From a virus: a DNA stretch of 64,000 bases. Below the pieces are notes generated by a model. That model was not told the origin of the DNA. It was given only the letters and a program-made list of their open reading frames with translations, and made no database searches. The stretch is from positions 1 to 64,000 of IMG/VR virus record IMGVR_UViG_3300020385_000008; one strand, 5' to 3'. The translations under genes were made by a program, and so were the position numbers. This document shows, in pieces, positions 7,548-15,324 of this stretch; position 1 is the first letter of the stretch, and the number at the start of each line of letters is the position of its first letter.

Positions 7548-7558
7548 TAGGAGGTCTT
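7532..7558 (-). terminator. Rho-independent terminator with an embedded -35 box
   Basis: AAGACC/GGTCTT stem followed on the minus strand by a run of seven T. It ends the unit containing the genes at 7562-8136. The loop contains the TTGACA of the next promoter. Confidence 0.7.
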
Positions 7559-7561
7559 AAT

Positions 7562-7696
7562 TCACTTATTCAATCTGTTCCACTCAGCTTCTGTTTTACA
7601 GTAGCCAGAGTGCTGTATCGTATGTAATGTTTGGATAAGAGTGATGGGGAGTATAAGGACTCCAACCATTATCCAAAGTTCAAAGGGAAGTTTCAT
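7562..7696 (-). CDS. Small membrane protein, 44 aa
   Basis: Starts at ATG 7694-7696 (ATGA overlap with the upstream stop) and ends at TGA 7562-7564. Residues 4-24 form one hydrophobic helix (FELWIMVGVLILPITLIQ), followed by a charged tail with one Cys. Function unknown. Confidence 0.6.
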   Translation of the reverse strand: MKLPFELWIMVGVLILPITLIQTLHTIQHSGYCKTEAEWNRLNK

Positions 7697-8136
7697 TCAG
7701 TAGCTTCGGTGTCAGATAGTAAGTAGTCAGCAATAGTATCCAAGTCAGCTGCCGCAATAGACATCTTGGCTTGAACCCATGCTGGTAACTGTAGCATCTT
7801 GTCGCCACCAATGTAAGTTTTTATGCGCAAACAAGCATTCTCTGCGGTGGCTATCTGGCGCAGTACCATATATCCTTCTGGATCAGCCTCTAATCCCTGT
7901 GCGATGGCTTTAGCTGCCTCTGAGAGGGGCTGAGTGCCCTCTAAGGCATCTAGAATACCAGAGGCGGACTCTACTGTCATTCCTCTGAGGATTAGGTCAA
8001 TCTCACCGATTGTAGATGCGTGACCTGAACCAAGTAAGTGCTCTGCGATGTCAACATAAATGTCCGCAGATTCGTCATTTTGTTCAGCAATAACTGAACC
8101 TTGTAGTGCCAATTCAATAAGTTCTTCCCTAGACAT
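7693..8136 (-). CDS. Hypothetical protein, 147 aa
   Basis: The start is the ATG at 8134-8136 (MSREELIEL), 26 bases after a CTAAATA late box and past the terminator; longer in-frame readings run back into the terminator. The protein is acidic, Ala/Leu-rich and probably all helical. No family recognised. It is followed by a 44-aa membrane protein with a 4-base overlap. Confidence 0.65.
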   Translation of the reverse strand: MSREELIELALQGSVIAEQNDESADIYVDIAEHLLGSGHASTIGEIDLILRGMTVESASGILDALEGTQPLSEAAKAIAQGLEADPEGYMVLRQIATAENACLRIKTYIGGDKMLQLPAWVQAKMSIAAADLDTIADYLLSDTEATE

Positions 8137-8161
8137 TATTTTAAGTAATACTTCATAAAAG

Positions 8162-8168
8162 TATTTAG
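8162..8168 (-). promoter_or_regulatory. Late promoter box (CTAAATA)
   Basis: CTAAATA on the minus strand immediately after the terminator T-tract and 26 bases before the ATG of the 147-aa gene. Confidence 0.55.
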
Positions 8169-8172
8169 ACAA

Positions 8173-8200
8173 TAAAAAAGCTCCCCTATTAAGGGAGCTC
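8173..8200 (-). terminator. Rho-independent terminator overlapping a coding end
   Basis: AGCTCCC/GGGAGCT stem and a T-tract on the minus strand. The TAA stop of the oxygenase gene (8189-8191) lies in the hairpin loop, so the last sense codons form one arm of the stem. Confidence 0.8.
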
Positions 8201-8770
8201 GTACATAGTGAACGCAATAGTCTTTCTATACGCTTTAGCTAAAGAATTTGGGGCTGACCCTCGATGGTCTCTATGTGCTGCGCATAAACACCCACAGTTA
8301 GGTATAAATGGAACATAGTAATATTCACCTTCTGTGGTATATACAAATTCCCCTCCCCATAGTGAATCCCAGTTGGTATTAAGAAAAATGACAAACGTCC
8401 AACACCCCTCAATTCCATCTTGATGAAAGGTATTTTCCATACCAGGATATTGTATATTTGTATTGATACGAACTAGAGATAATTTTCTTTTTAATATTTT
8501 TTCTGACATTAATTTTATATTACTGCCAACACGAATAAATGCTAGGTTATCTCCTAGCAAATCATCTTTATATGTAATATTAATATTTTTATAGTGATAT
8601 GGTTTTGATATCGCTAGTCTTGGTAATATATCAGATGAATCAATTGAATTATTTTTAACAAATAAATTATTGTAGCTGAAATTAAATTCATCATTTATAA
8701 GAGTAAAATCAGATATTGATAGCACATCCTCAATTTTATATAAGGACGTGCTTATTTCTTTACACTTCAT
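8189..8770 (-). CDS. 2OG-Fe(II) oxygenase
   Basis: 193 aa. FHQDG supplies the His-x-Asp iron ligands, LWGGEF is the usual GGxL/F strand, and AAHRDHRG supplies the distal His with a nearby Arg. The N-terminal 100 residues are diverged and Asn/Ile-rich. The substrate is unknown. It lies directly downstream of nrdB with a 4-base overlap, so it is probably co-expressed with ribonucleotide reductase. Confidence 0.8.
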   Translation of the reverse strand: MKCKEISTSLYKIEDVLSISDFTLINDEFNFSYNNLFVKNNSIDSSDILPRLAISKPYHYKNINITYKDDLLGDNLAFIRVGSNIKLMSEKILKRKLSLVRINTNIQYPGMENTFHQDGIEGCWTFVIFLNTNWDSLWGGEFVYTTEGEYYYVPFIPNCGCLCAAHRDHRGSAPNSLAKAYRKTIAFTMYELP

Positions 8771-9921
8771 AAACTAAATCCAGAGAACTGATCTTCTTTC
8801 ATATCCTGCTTTAATCCCCCAACAATATAGGAGGTAATTTCTGTTTCTTGGGGAGCAACCTGGACACTCTTGGAGTTTAGCCAGTGCTCCGTCCAAGGTA
8901 GTGGGTTGTTTTTGGCTGGGATGTCGTAGATGGGTTCTAACCCAATAGCCTTCATACGACGGTTAGCTACCCACTCAACATAGTTAGACAGTAACTTTTC
9001 GTTAAGACCAATCATAGATCCATCTTTGAATAGATACTCTGCCCATTCTTTTTCTTGCTGAACAGCAGCACGGAATGTGTTGATGACCCACTCCTTTTCT
9101 TCTTTAGCAATCTCCACCATCTCGGGATCATCACCTCTATCCCAATTTTTTAGGATATTCTGGGTGATTACTAGATGTTGTGACTCATCACGTGCAATTA
9201 AACTGATGATTTTAGCAGATCCTTCCATCTGCTTTAGCTCACCGAAGGCAAAACTACAAGCAAATGATACATAGAAACGAATACCTTCTAGGATATTAAC
9301 ATTTGCTACAGCACGGTAGAGCTTACGCTTAAGCTCACGGCGTTCTTCCTGGGCACTACCAACTTCCTCGTGTGCCTGCTCATAGACCTTACGGCTGTCG
9401 TAGTCGTGAGCAGCATTGATAAAATCATTATATGCAGCAGTAACGGCAGTAGCACGTTCTAGGATACGATCATCCTTAAGGATGGTATCAAATACTTCAG
9501 AAGGATCTGAATAGATGTTCTTAATAATATATGTGTAGGAACGTGAATGGATCATCTCCATAAACTCCCACGCTTTCATACAACCTTCTAGTTCAGGTAG
9601 GGAGCAGTATGGTGCAAAAGCCATACTGGGACCACGCCCTTGTACTGAGTCTAAGAGGATTTGATATTTTAGATTACTAGTAAATATATGCTTCTGTTCT
9701 GGGCGCAACTTATGATAATCGGAACGATCTTTCTGAAGAGAAACCTCTTCTGGCTTCCAAAAGAATCCTAACTGCTGTTGAGTTAGCTTTTCAAAAATTG
9801 GATACTTATATGAGTCATACCTCTGAACTCCTAATGGTTGTCCAAAGAACATTGGCTGTTTTTTAGTATCAACTTCGTTAGAATTAAAAACAGTCATTCC
9901 TTCGATACTTTGCGTGGTCAT
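8767..9921 (-). CDS. nrdB: Ribonucleotide reductase class I, small subunit
   Basis: 384 aa, the usual size. The ferritin-like metal ligands are visible: Glu and His in EFMEMIHSRSYTYI and Glu/His in ARDESQHLVI. The protein houses the diiron-tyrosyl radical cofactor that starts reduction of ribonucleotides by NrdA, feeding dNTPs to phage replication. It has its own extended -10 box, separated from nrdA by a long stem-loop. Confidence 0.95.
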   Translation of the reverse strand: MTTQSIEGMTVFNSNEVDTKKQPMFFGQPLGVQRYDSYKYPIFEKLTQQQLGFFWKPEEVSLQKDRSDYHKLRPEQKHIFTSNLKYQILLDSVQGRGPSMAFAPYCSLPELEGCMKAWEFMEMIHSRSYTYIIKNIYSDPSEVFDTILKDDRILERATAVTAAYNDFINAAHDYDSRKVYEQAHEEVGSAQEERRELKRKLYRAVANVNILEGIRFYVSFACSFAFGELKQMEGSAKIISLIARDESQHLVITQNILKNWDRGDDPEMVEIAKEEKEWVINTFRAAVQQEKEWAEYLFKDGSMIGLNEKLLSNYVEWVANRRMKAIGLEPIYDIPAKNNPLPWTEHWLNSKSVQVAPQETEITSYIVGGLKQDMKEDQFSGFSL

Positions 9922-9941
9922 ACGTTCCTACGAGATTTTTT

Positions 9942-9950
9942 ATTATAGCA
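9942..9950 (-). promoter_or_regulatory. Extended -10 promoter (TGCTATAAT) of nrdB
   Basis: TGCTATAAT on the minus strand 20 bases before the nrdB start codon, directly after the stem-loop at 9954-9985. No -35 visible. Confidence 0.65.
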
Positions 9951-9953
9951 GAA

Positions 9954-9985
9954 ATGGGGAGCAGTGTCTATGACACTCTCCCCAT
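9954..9985 (-). other. Long stem-loop between nrdA and nrdB
   Basis: ATGGGGAG/CTCCCCAT plus AGTGTC/GACACT with one bulged base gives about 14 bp of stem and a 3-base loop. It is followed by TTTC rather than a full T-tract, so it may be a weak terminator or an mRNA-processing or stabilising element between the two subunits. Confidence 0.7.
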
Positions 9986-9999
9986 AATTATATATCTTT

Positions 10000-12303
10000 T
10001 TAGATTGCGCAGCTGTCGCAGGTGTCTTCGTCAGCATTATCTAAAGTAGCCAGGATATCATCCATAGTTTCTTCCTTGAATTCTTCCTTTTCACCATCAC
10101 TTGAAGTATCATATGTGTTCTGATAGTAGCTAGTCTTCCACCCCATTTTGTATGTGGTAAGCCAGTCTTTGATCAAAACAGATACTGGGACTTCTCCATC
10201 TGAATAGTTCTCTGGGTTGTATGACCAGTTGCCAGAAATAGCTTGGTCAAAGAACTTCTGCATGATAGCTACGATGTTAATGTAACCTTCATTGCTCTTC
10301 ATATCCCACAATAAAGTGTAATGTTGCTTAAGAGTTTGGAAGGAAGGAACAATCTGCTTGAGAGGTCCTTTCTTACTTCTCTTAATGGAGATGTATCCAC
10401 GGGGTGGTTCTATACCATTAGTTGCGTTACAGACCACCGAGGAGCTTTCAGAAGGCATCTGTGCGCTCAATGTGGAGTTGCGTACCCCATACTTGATACA
10501 GTCGGCTCGTAGAGCTTCCCAGTCTAGTGAGAGATTGTTGGGAATTATATCATCAACATCAGTCTTGTATGTGTCAATAGGAAGAATACCGTGATGATAC
10601 TTGGTGCGATGAGACCAACCACAAGCTCCCTTTTCTTTGGCAAGATTAGTTGTAGCTTTGATGAGATAATACTGAAAGTGCTCTGTTAGATCGTGGACTA
10701 GCTGTAGTGCCTCTGTATCGGCGTAGTTGACGTGATGCTTGGCTAGGTAGTGTGCTAGTCCAATGTAACCAATACCGAGGCTACGGCGGTTCTTGGTGGC
10801 AATCTCTGCTGCTTTGATTGGGTACCCCTGGAAATCAATGAGTTCATCAAGTCCACGGACTGCTAGGTCACATAACTCTTCCATCTCTTCCAAGTTACGT
10901 AGCTTACCTACGTTGACTGCTGAAAGAATACAGAGAGCAATCTCACCTTCAGTATCATCAATATGGGTAAGGGGTTTAGTTGGAAGTGTAATCTCTTGGC
11001 AGAGGTTAGACATTTCAACCTTGTCTATGAAAGAACTATGACTATTACAGTGGTCAAGGTTCATAATGTAGATACGACCAGTCTCCGCACGTTCCTTAAG
11101 GATGTCTAGGATAAGTTCCTGTGCCTTTACTGTGGTTTTTGGGGTCATATCATTGAGCTCATACATCCTGTATAGAGTATCAAAGTCTTCTGTACCAAAA
11201 GCTTCATACAAACCAGGAACATCATGAGGGGAGAATAGTGTGATGTCTCCATTCTGAATAAACCTTTCATAGAAGATTTTACTCATTTGAATTGAGTAAT
11301 CAAGCTTGCGCACTCGGTTATCTTCTGTTCCTTTGTTGTTCTTAAGGACCAAAATGTCTTTAATTTCTTGGTGCCAGATGGGAAAGTGAACAGTAGCAGA
11401 ACCTCCACGAATACCATTTTGAGTACAGCAGCGGACAGTAGATTCAAACTTTTTAAGGAATGGAATCAGCCCGGTATGGCTGACCTCGCCACCACGGATT
11501 CTACTGTTGAGACCACGGATTCGCCCAGCGTTGATCCCGATGCCAGCTCTTTGCGCAACGTATCTGCCAATAGCCATATCAGAGCTAAAGATAGAATCGA
11601 GACTGTCGTCGGAATCAATAAGAACGCAGCTAGCGTACTGCCTAAGGGGCGTTCTAACACCTGCCATAATAGGCGTTGGAATATTGATACGGTGCTTTGA
11701 TGTTGCGTCATAATAACGTTTTACGAAGGACATGCGGGTTGCTTTAGGATAGCGCGAAAACATAGTCGCGGCAACCAAAAGGTACATAAATTGGGGAGTC
11801 TCATACATAGTATCCGAACTTCTGTCCTGTACTAGGTACTTGTCAATTACTTGACGGAGACCTGCGAATGTAAAGATATAGTCACGGTCATGATCAATGA
11901 TGCGATCAAACTCAGCAAACTCTTCATCTGAATATAGGGAAAGGATTTCCTCATCATACACACCAAACTCAACACAGCGCTCTACCTGCTCCCTCACTGA
12001 GATTAGTTCATGGAGCTTACCATAAACCTGCTTACGTAGAGCAAACAGCATTAGACGGGCAGCTACGAACTGATAGTTGGGATGATCCAAGTCAATTAAA
12101 TTGGAAGCAGAACTAACAAGAATACGTTGGATCTGATCAGTAGTAATACCATCAAAGAACTGAATCTCTGAAGTCATTTCAACTTGAGATACCGATACAC
12201 CAGCCAATCCTTCACAGGCAGCTTCTACCATTACATGTAGTTTATTGATATCAAGAGGCTCACTAGCACCAGATCTTTTAATTACCTTGATGTCGCTGTT
12301 CAT
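10000..12303 (-). CDS. nrdA: Ribonucleotide reductase class I, large subunit
   Basis: 767 aa from the ATG at 12301-12303, which overlaps the primase stop (ATGA). An ATP-cone-like region is at the N-terminus (DIKVIKRSGASEPLD). Active-site features are present: the ASC cysteine, MSNLCQEI with the Asn-Cys-Glu triad, a second cysteine in LCILSAVN, PSESSS, and the C-terminal redox pair CDSC three residues from the end. It reduces NDPs to dNDPs in the cytoplasm with NrdB, supplying nucleotides from host breakdown and photosynthesis. Confidence 0.97.
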   Translation of the reverse strand: MNSDIKVIKRSGASEPLDINKLHVMVEAACEGLAGVSVSQVEMTSEIQFFDGITTDQIQRILVSSASNLIDLDHPNYQFVAARLMLFALRKQVYGKLHELISVREQVERCVEFGVYDEEILSLYSDEEFAEFDRIIDHDRDYIFTFAGLRQVIDKYLVQDRSSDTMYETPQFMYLLVAATMFSRYPKATRMSFVKRYYDATSKHRINIPTPIMAGVRTPLRQYASCVLIDSDDSLDSIFSSDMAIGRYVAQRAGIGINAGRIRGLNSRIRGGEVSHTGLIPFLKKFESTVRCCTQNGIRGGSATVHFPIWHQEIKDILVLKNNKGTEDNRVRKLDYSIQMSKIFYERFIQNGDITLFSPHDVPGLYEAFGTEDFDTLYRMYELNDMTPKTTVKAQELILDILKERAETGRIYIMNLDHCNSHSSFIDKVEMSNLCQEITLPTKPLTHIDDTEGEIALCILSAVNVGKLRNLEEMEELCDLAVRGLDELIDFQGYPIKAAEIATKNRRSLGIGYIGLAHYLAKHHVNYADTEALQLVHDLTEHFQYYLIKATTNLAKEKGACGWSHRTKYHHGILPIDTYKTDVDDIIPNNLSLDWEALRADCIKYGVRNSTLSAQMPSESSSVVCNATNGIEPPRGYISIKRSKKGPLKQIVPSFQTLKQHYTLLWDMKSNEGYINIVAIMQKFFDQAISGNWSYNPENYSDGEVPVSVLIKDWLTTYKMGWKTSYYQNTYDTSSDGEKEEFKEETMDDILATLDNADEDTCDSCAI

Positions 12304-13277
12304 AGTCGTTTCCATTCGTTATACTTAATTGTTGCTGTGAGTGATTGGTATGTGTTTGATTCTAACACAGAGTTGACATCTATGCCTTGTAGAACCATAT
12401 CATTTAAGTCTTTCTCTATAATACGTGATGGGAAAATAACAACCTTTTTACCTTGTTTAATTGCCTTCTCAATACGGGCACAGATTTCTTTGTTTCTTGG
12501 TTCGTTATCGTAAACGTATACTAGATCATTTAAATGTAGAGTATCTAGGTCAACATCAGCACCACACATTGCGATACCGTTATTGATAAATGTAGAGTCG
12601 AATGGTCCCTCTACCACGTAGACCGTCTTGTTTGTGTCTACTGTGTCCATCCCATATACTTTTGGGTGCTCATCGTTGAGCATAATAGTAATATATTTAA
12701 CCTTACTAGGTCTAAGTGCTCTCCCCTGAAAGCCAAATAGATCTCCATCTGCTGTATAAAGGGGGATTATAATACGTGCGTCATCATATTTCGTGCTATC
12801 GAATGCCTTAGTAAGTGTGTTTGCCCACTTCTTAAATGTTGGAGTGTAGTAAAACTTTTCTGGGTCTAACTTACGTTTCTCTAAGTATTCTTTTGCAGCT
12901 ATATTCTCTGATGCTTTCGGTAATCTAATCTTAAGCTTTCTAGTAAATACTGGCTTTGTAAATTTTAATTTAGGTGAAGGAGTTGAGAAGTTCTTTCCTG
13001 AGTGACCTTCCTTAAACTTCTCCATAACATATTGTTTATGGAGAGTAGTATCCATATGTTTAATGAAGTTGTTTAGTGACATACTAGCGCCACAGTTATG
13101 GCACTTAAAGTTTGTGTTGTTCTTTACAGTGTAAAGGTATCCTCTAGTCTTGGTCTTATTCTTAGATGAGTCTCCACAGATGGGACAGCGAAAATTAAAA
13201 AGATCCGCCTTTACTCTTTTGAATTTCTCAAGACGAGAGGATACTAGATTCACATATTTAGAGTCAACAAAATCCAT
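12300..13277 (-). CDS. 61: DNA primase (T4 gp61-like)
   Basis: 325 aa. The N-terminal zinc ribbon is CPICGDSS (about residues 31-38) with CHNCGA about 20 residues later. The middle and C-terminal part is TOPRIM-like, with VVEGPFDSTF (Glu) and a DLVYVYDNEPRN Asp block. It makes RNA primers for lagging-strand synthesis and works with the gp41 helicase. It is followed by nrdA with a 4-base overlap and preceded by a TGCTATAAT promoter. Confidence 0.92.
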   Translation of the reverse strand: MDFVDSKYVNLVSSRLEKFKRVKADLFNFRCPICGDSSKNKTKTRGYLYTVKNNTNFKCHNCGASMSLNNFIKHMDTTLHKQYVMEKFKEGHSGKNFSTPSPKLKFTKPVFTRKLKIRLPKASENIAAKEYLEKRKLDPEKFYYTPTFKKWANTLTKAFDSTKYDDARIIIPLYTADGDLFGFQGRALRPSKVKYITIMLNDEHPKVYGMDTVDTNKTVYVVEGPFDSTFINNGIAMCGADVDLDTLHLNDLVYVYDNEPRNKEICARIEKAIKQGKKVVIFPSRIIEKDLNDMVLQGIDVNSVLESNTYQSLTATIKYNEWKRL

Positions 13278-13290
13278 TGAAATACTAGTC

Positions 13291-13683
13291 TTAGTTCCTT
13301 GGAACTATTATAGCAGGTCTTTCTTCAACGAATACAAGTTCTGTGACAATAGGGGAAATAATCATAAGTGTCACAAAGAAAAGACTAATACCACCCATTC
13401 CCATCCAAACTTTACGTTCGATGGTATTGATTCTAGTAATAGCATCTTCTACTCTGTTCTCAAGTTTGTCCCCAAGATCCTCAATATCTTTAGCATTTTC
13501 AGCCAAAGACTCTCTGGTAAAGTCTAGCTTCTCTTCATGAACTGCCAACATTCTGCTGACACTTACACTTAGATCGCTTAACTTTTCTATAGTTGCGTCT
13601 AACCTGGATAGAACTTCTACCATGTTACCCAACTTCTCTTCAAGGACTGCTAACTTAATGTTATCGGGGTCCTTTTCTGGCAT
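13291..13683 (-). CDS. Coiled-coil protein with C-terminal membrane helix, 130 aa
   Basis: Residues 10-90 have heptad-like Leu/Val spacing (LEEKLGNMVEVLSRLDATI and following), then a hydrophobic helix at about 94-117 (MGMGGISLFFVTLMIIS). This layout resembles XhlA-type holin-associated proteins, but sequence identity cannot be judged here. It overlaps the 92-aa gene upstream by 23 bases, and the primase promoter lies inside its last codons. Confidence 0.65.
   Translation of the reverse strand: MPEKDPDNIKLAVLEEKLGNMVEVLSRLDATIEKLSDLSVSVSRMLAVHEEKLDFTRESLAENAKDIEDLGDKLENRVEDAITRINTIERKVWMGMGGISLFFVTLMIISPIVTELVFVEERPAIIVPRN
13307..13315 (-). promoter_or_regulatory. Extended -10 promoter (TGCTATAAT) of the primase gene
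   Basis: TGCTATAAT on the minus strand, 29 bases before the primase ATG and within the 3' end of the coiled-coil gene. Confidence 0.6.
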
Positions 13684-13939
13684 TTTTTACTCCTTTGCTT
13701 GGTTTTACTGCTTGTCTGTAAAACATATTAAGCTTCTTATACTTGCGTTTGCGAAAGTCTATTACTGGATCATACCCCGCAACTGGACCTTTGGCGTCAG
13801 CAGCACTAGAAAAACCAGGCTTCCCAGGAGAAGATTGCGTAGTCATACCACCACCGGTAGCAGCACCTGCAGCAGCTCCACCCATCTCTTCCTTAAGACG
13901 CCTATAGCATTCTAGTATTTTGTCTACCTTATTCACCAT
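13661..13939 (-). CDS. Probable virion-associated protein, 92 aa
   Basis: A Gly/Ala-rich middle (GGAAAGAATGGGM) links a helical N-terminus to a very basic C-terminus (FRKRKYKKLN, KNARKGPR). This kind of basic low-complexity protein is common near structural genes of T4-like cyanophages. It overlaps both neighbours (11 and 23 bases). Function not established. Confidence 0.55.
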   Translation of the reverse strand: MVNKVDKILECYRRLKEEMGGAAAGAATGGGMTTQSSPGKPGFSSAADAKGPVAGYDPVIDFRKRKYKKLNMFYRQAVKPSKGVKNARKGPR

Positions 13940-14309
13940 CGATATTCTCCAGTTGGTCCAAACAGTATTGATCTAACACTATATCATCAATTACACTTCT
14001 AGGAAACTCTGGGAGTTTATGTAAGAAGACGAGAAAGCTTTTAATGGAGGACCATAAGTCTTTCTCTAGATTGAAAAATAATAGTGGGACTGCCGCATCT
14101 CCAAATACATTGAATAGCACTGTCAGATGATTAAGAATTAAATGTGTCTTCAGAGTATTATTGTTAATATAACGTCTCAAAAGACGTTTCACATACTTAA
14201 TCTTTTTCAAGTCTTCTTCAAAGTCCTCGCGAGTTACCGCATGAGGATTCTCATAATACTTGATAGCAAATAGGAGATAATTATCTTCATTTAGTTCTTT
14301 GAATTGCAT
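13929..14309 (-). CDS. Hypothetical helical protein, 126 aa
   Basis: Not recognised. Leu/Asn/Asp-rich, apparently all helical, with hydrophobic stretches such as NHLTVLFNVFGDAAVPLLFF but no clear membrane segment. Well-packed position between a virion protein gene and the 92-aa gene. A conserved cyanophage protein by its look, function unknown. Confidence 0.6.
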   Translation of the reverse strand: MQFKELNEDNYLLFAIKYYENPHAVTREDFEEDLKKIKYVKRLLRRYINNNTLKTHLILNHLTVLFNVFGDAAVPLLFFNLEKDLWSSIKSFLVFLHKLPEFPRSVIDDIVLDQYCLDQLENIDGE

Positions 14310-14340
14310 AATCCCCTACGCATATGCCACATAACTATTA

Positions 14341-14868
14341 CTAGGTAGTTGGGTATGGACGGTTACCTGTTGCGATTCCAGATTGAGCTACAAAAGTTTC
14401 GGTCTTATTACGAAGATTCCCATGCATATCAATGTAAGTCATAATACCAACCCAACCAGCGTGGAATCCACCAGTAGTTGTTGTTAGTCCAGCGGCAGCA
14501 ACACCAGCAGTAGATACACCAGCTAGAACTTGTGTGCGAATTGTAGAGATACCAGTTGTGGTATTTGCAGCACTTGGAGCATATCCGGGATCATTTTTCA
14601 AATAGATAGGCTGTGTTGCATATGTAGCAGGATACGTTCCAGCTGCTACAGCAGACATCTTGCCTACACGATAAAGATCAGTAGATATTTCAGCTTCCAA
14701 AGTTACGAAACCTGATTCGCCATCATCTAAGAGAGCAGAAGTTCCTGTTGCAATACCGCTAGCACTTAAACCAGCTGCAGATGCGGTCCAAAAATTAGAG
14801 CTAGCCGTACCGACAACGGTTACTGGGCTAGGACCGGTAATATTATCGCGAGTTCCCCAGAGTGACAT
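14341..14868 (-). CDS. Virion structural protein, 175 aa
   Basis: The start is the ATG at 14866-14868 (MSLWGTRDN), 36 bases after an exact late promoter; longer frames run through the terminator. The sequence is Thr/Ala/Gly-rich, with many small residues (TASAAGLSASGIATGTSALL), low charge and no Cys, typical of a phage structural beta-rich protein. I infer a virion role from composition and late promoter; no homologue is named. Confidence 0.65.
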   Translation of the reverse strand: MSLWGTRDNITGPSPVTVVGTASSNFWTASAAGLSASGIATGTSALLDDGESGFVTLEAEISTDLYRVGKMSAVAAGTYPATYATQPIYLKNDPGYAPSAANTTTGISTIRTQVLAGVSTAGVAAAGLTTTTGGFHAGWVGIMTYIDMHGNLRNKTETFVAQSGIATGNRPYPTT

Positions 14869-14903
14869 TTTGTGTTCCTTTTGTAATTTAATTACTGTAG
14901 CTT

Positions 14904-14911
14904 TATTTATA
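14904..14911 (-). promoter_or_regulatory. Late promoter (TATAAATA)
   Basis: Exact TATAAATA on the minus strand, immediately after the terminator T-tract and 36 bases before the ATG of the 175-aa structural gene. Confidence 0.8.
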
Positions 14912-14913
14912 AT

Positions 14914-14941
14914 AAAAAAAAGACCCAGTTTTTGGGTCTTT
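14914..14941 (-). terminator. Rho-independent terminator
   Basis: AAAGACCCA/TGGGTCTTT stem with a short loop and a long T-tract on the minus strand. It ends the unit of two small genes at 14945-15291. Confidence 0.85.
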
Positions 14942-14944
14942 AAA

Positions 14945-15118
14945 TTACTTAAGAAATATCCTTCGCATAGCGCGGAGAATATATTCAAGTATATCCAATA
15001 ACAATGATAGTACTCCATTTGCCTTCACAAGTTTTGTTTTACCTAGAGCTTCAGATAGAATCAGAAGTCCTGTAATAATCCAAAATGTAGCATGTGATAA
15101 GGCAAAGCACTCAATCAC
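14945..15118 (-). CDS. Small membrane protein, 57 aa, GTG start
   Basis: Starts at GTG 15116-15118 overlapping the upstream TGA (GTGA) and ends at TAA 14945-14947. One hydrophobic helix (ATFWIITGLLILSEAL) is followed by an amphipathic basic C-terminus (YILRAMRRIFLK). A small pore-forming or holin-like protein is conceivable, but nothing proves it. Confidence 0.55.
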   Translation of the reverse strand: MIECFALSHATFWIITGLLILSEALGKTKLVKANGVLSLLLDILEYILRAMRRIFLK

Positions 15119-15291
15119 TGAACTTCGCTAGGAAGTAGTGCTTTACGGACGGTAGCGACAACTAGGTCATCGATATCGTTGTCGGTGGAGGCAGCATAAC
15201 GCTCAAGTAGCTCAACTACTAGACGCTTTACTTCAGCAGACTCACGGAGCCACATTAGGATGGGCTTGAAAAGTTCTACTAGTTTAGACAT
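15115..15291 (-). CDS. Small helical protein, 58 aa
   Basis: Starts at ATG 15289-15291, ends at TGA 15115-15117. Amphipathic helices (LVELFKPILMWLRESAE) with a charged C-terminus. An exact TATAAATA late box lies 26 bases upstream. The next gene begins with a 4-base GTGA overlap. Function unknown. Confidence 0.65.
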   Translation of the reverse strand: MSKLVELFKPILMWLRESAEVKRLVVELLERYAASTDNDIDDLVVATVRKALLPSEVQ

Positions 15292-15316
15292 AGGGGTTAC
15301 CTATAAACTGCTCTTT

Positions 15317-15324
15317 TATTTATA
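15317..15324 (-). promoter_or_regulatory. Late promoter (TATAAATA)
   Basis: Exact TATAAATA on the minus strand at the very end of the 652-aa gene, 26 bases before the next ATG. Confidence 0.7.
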
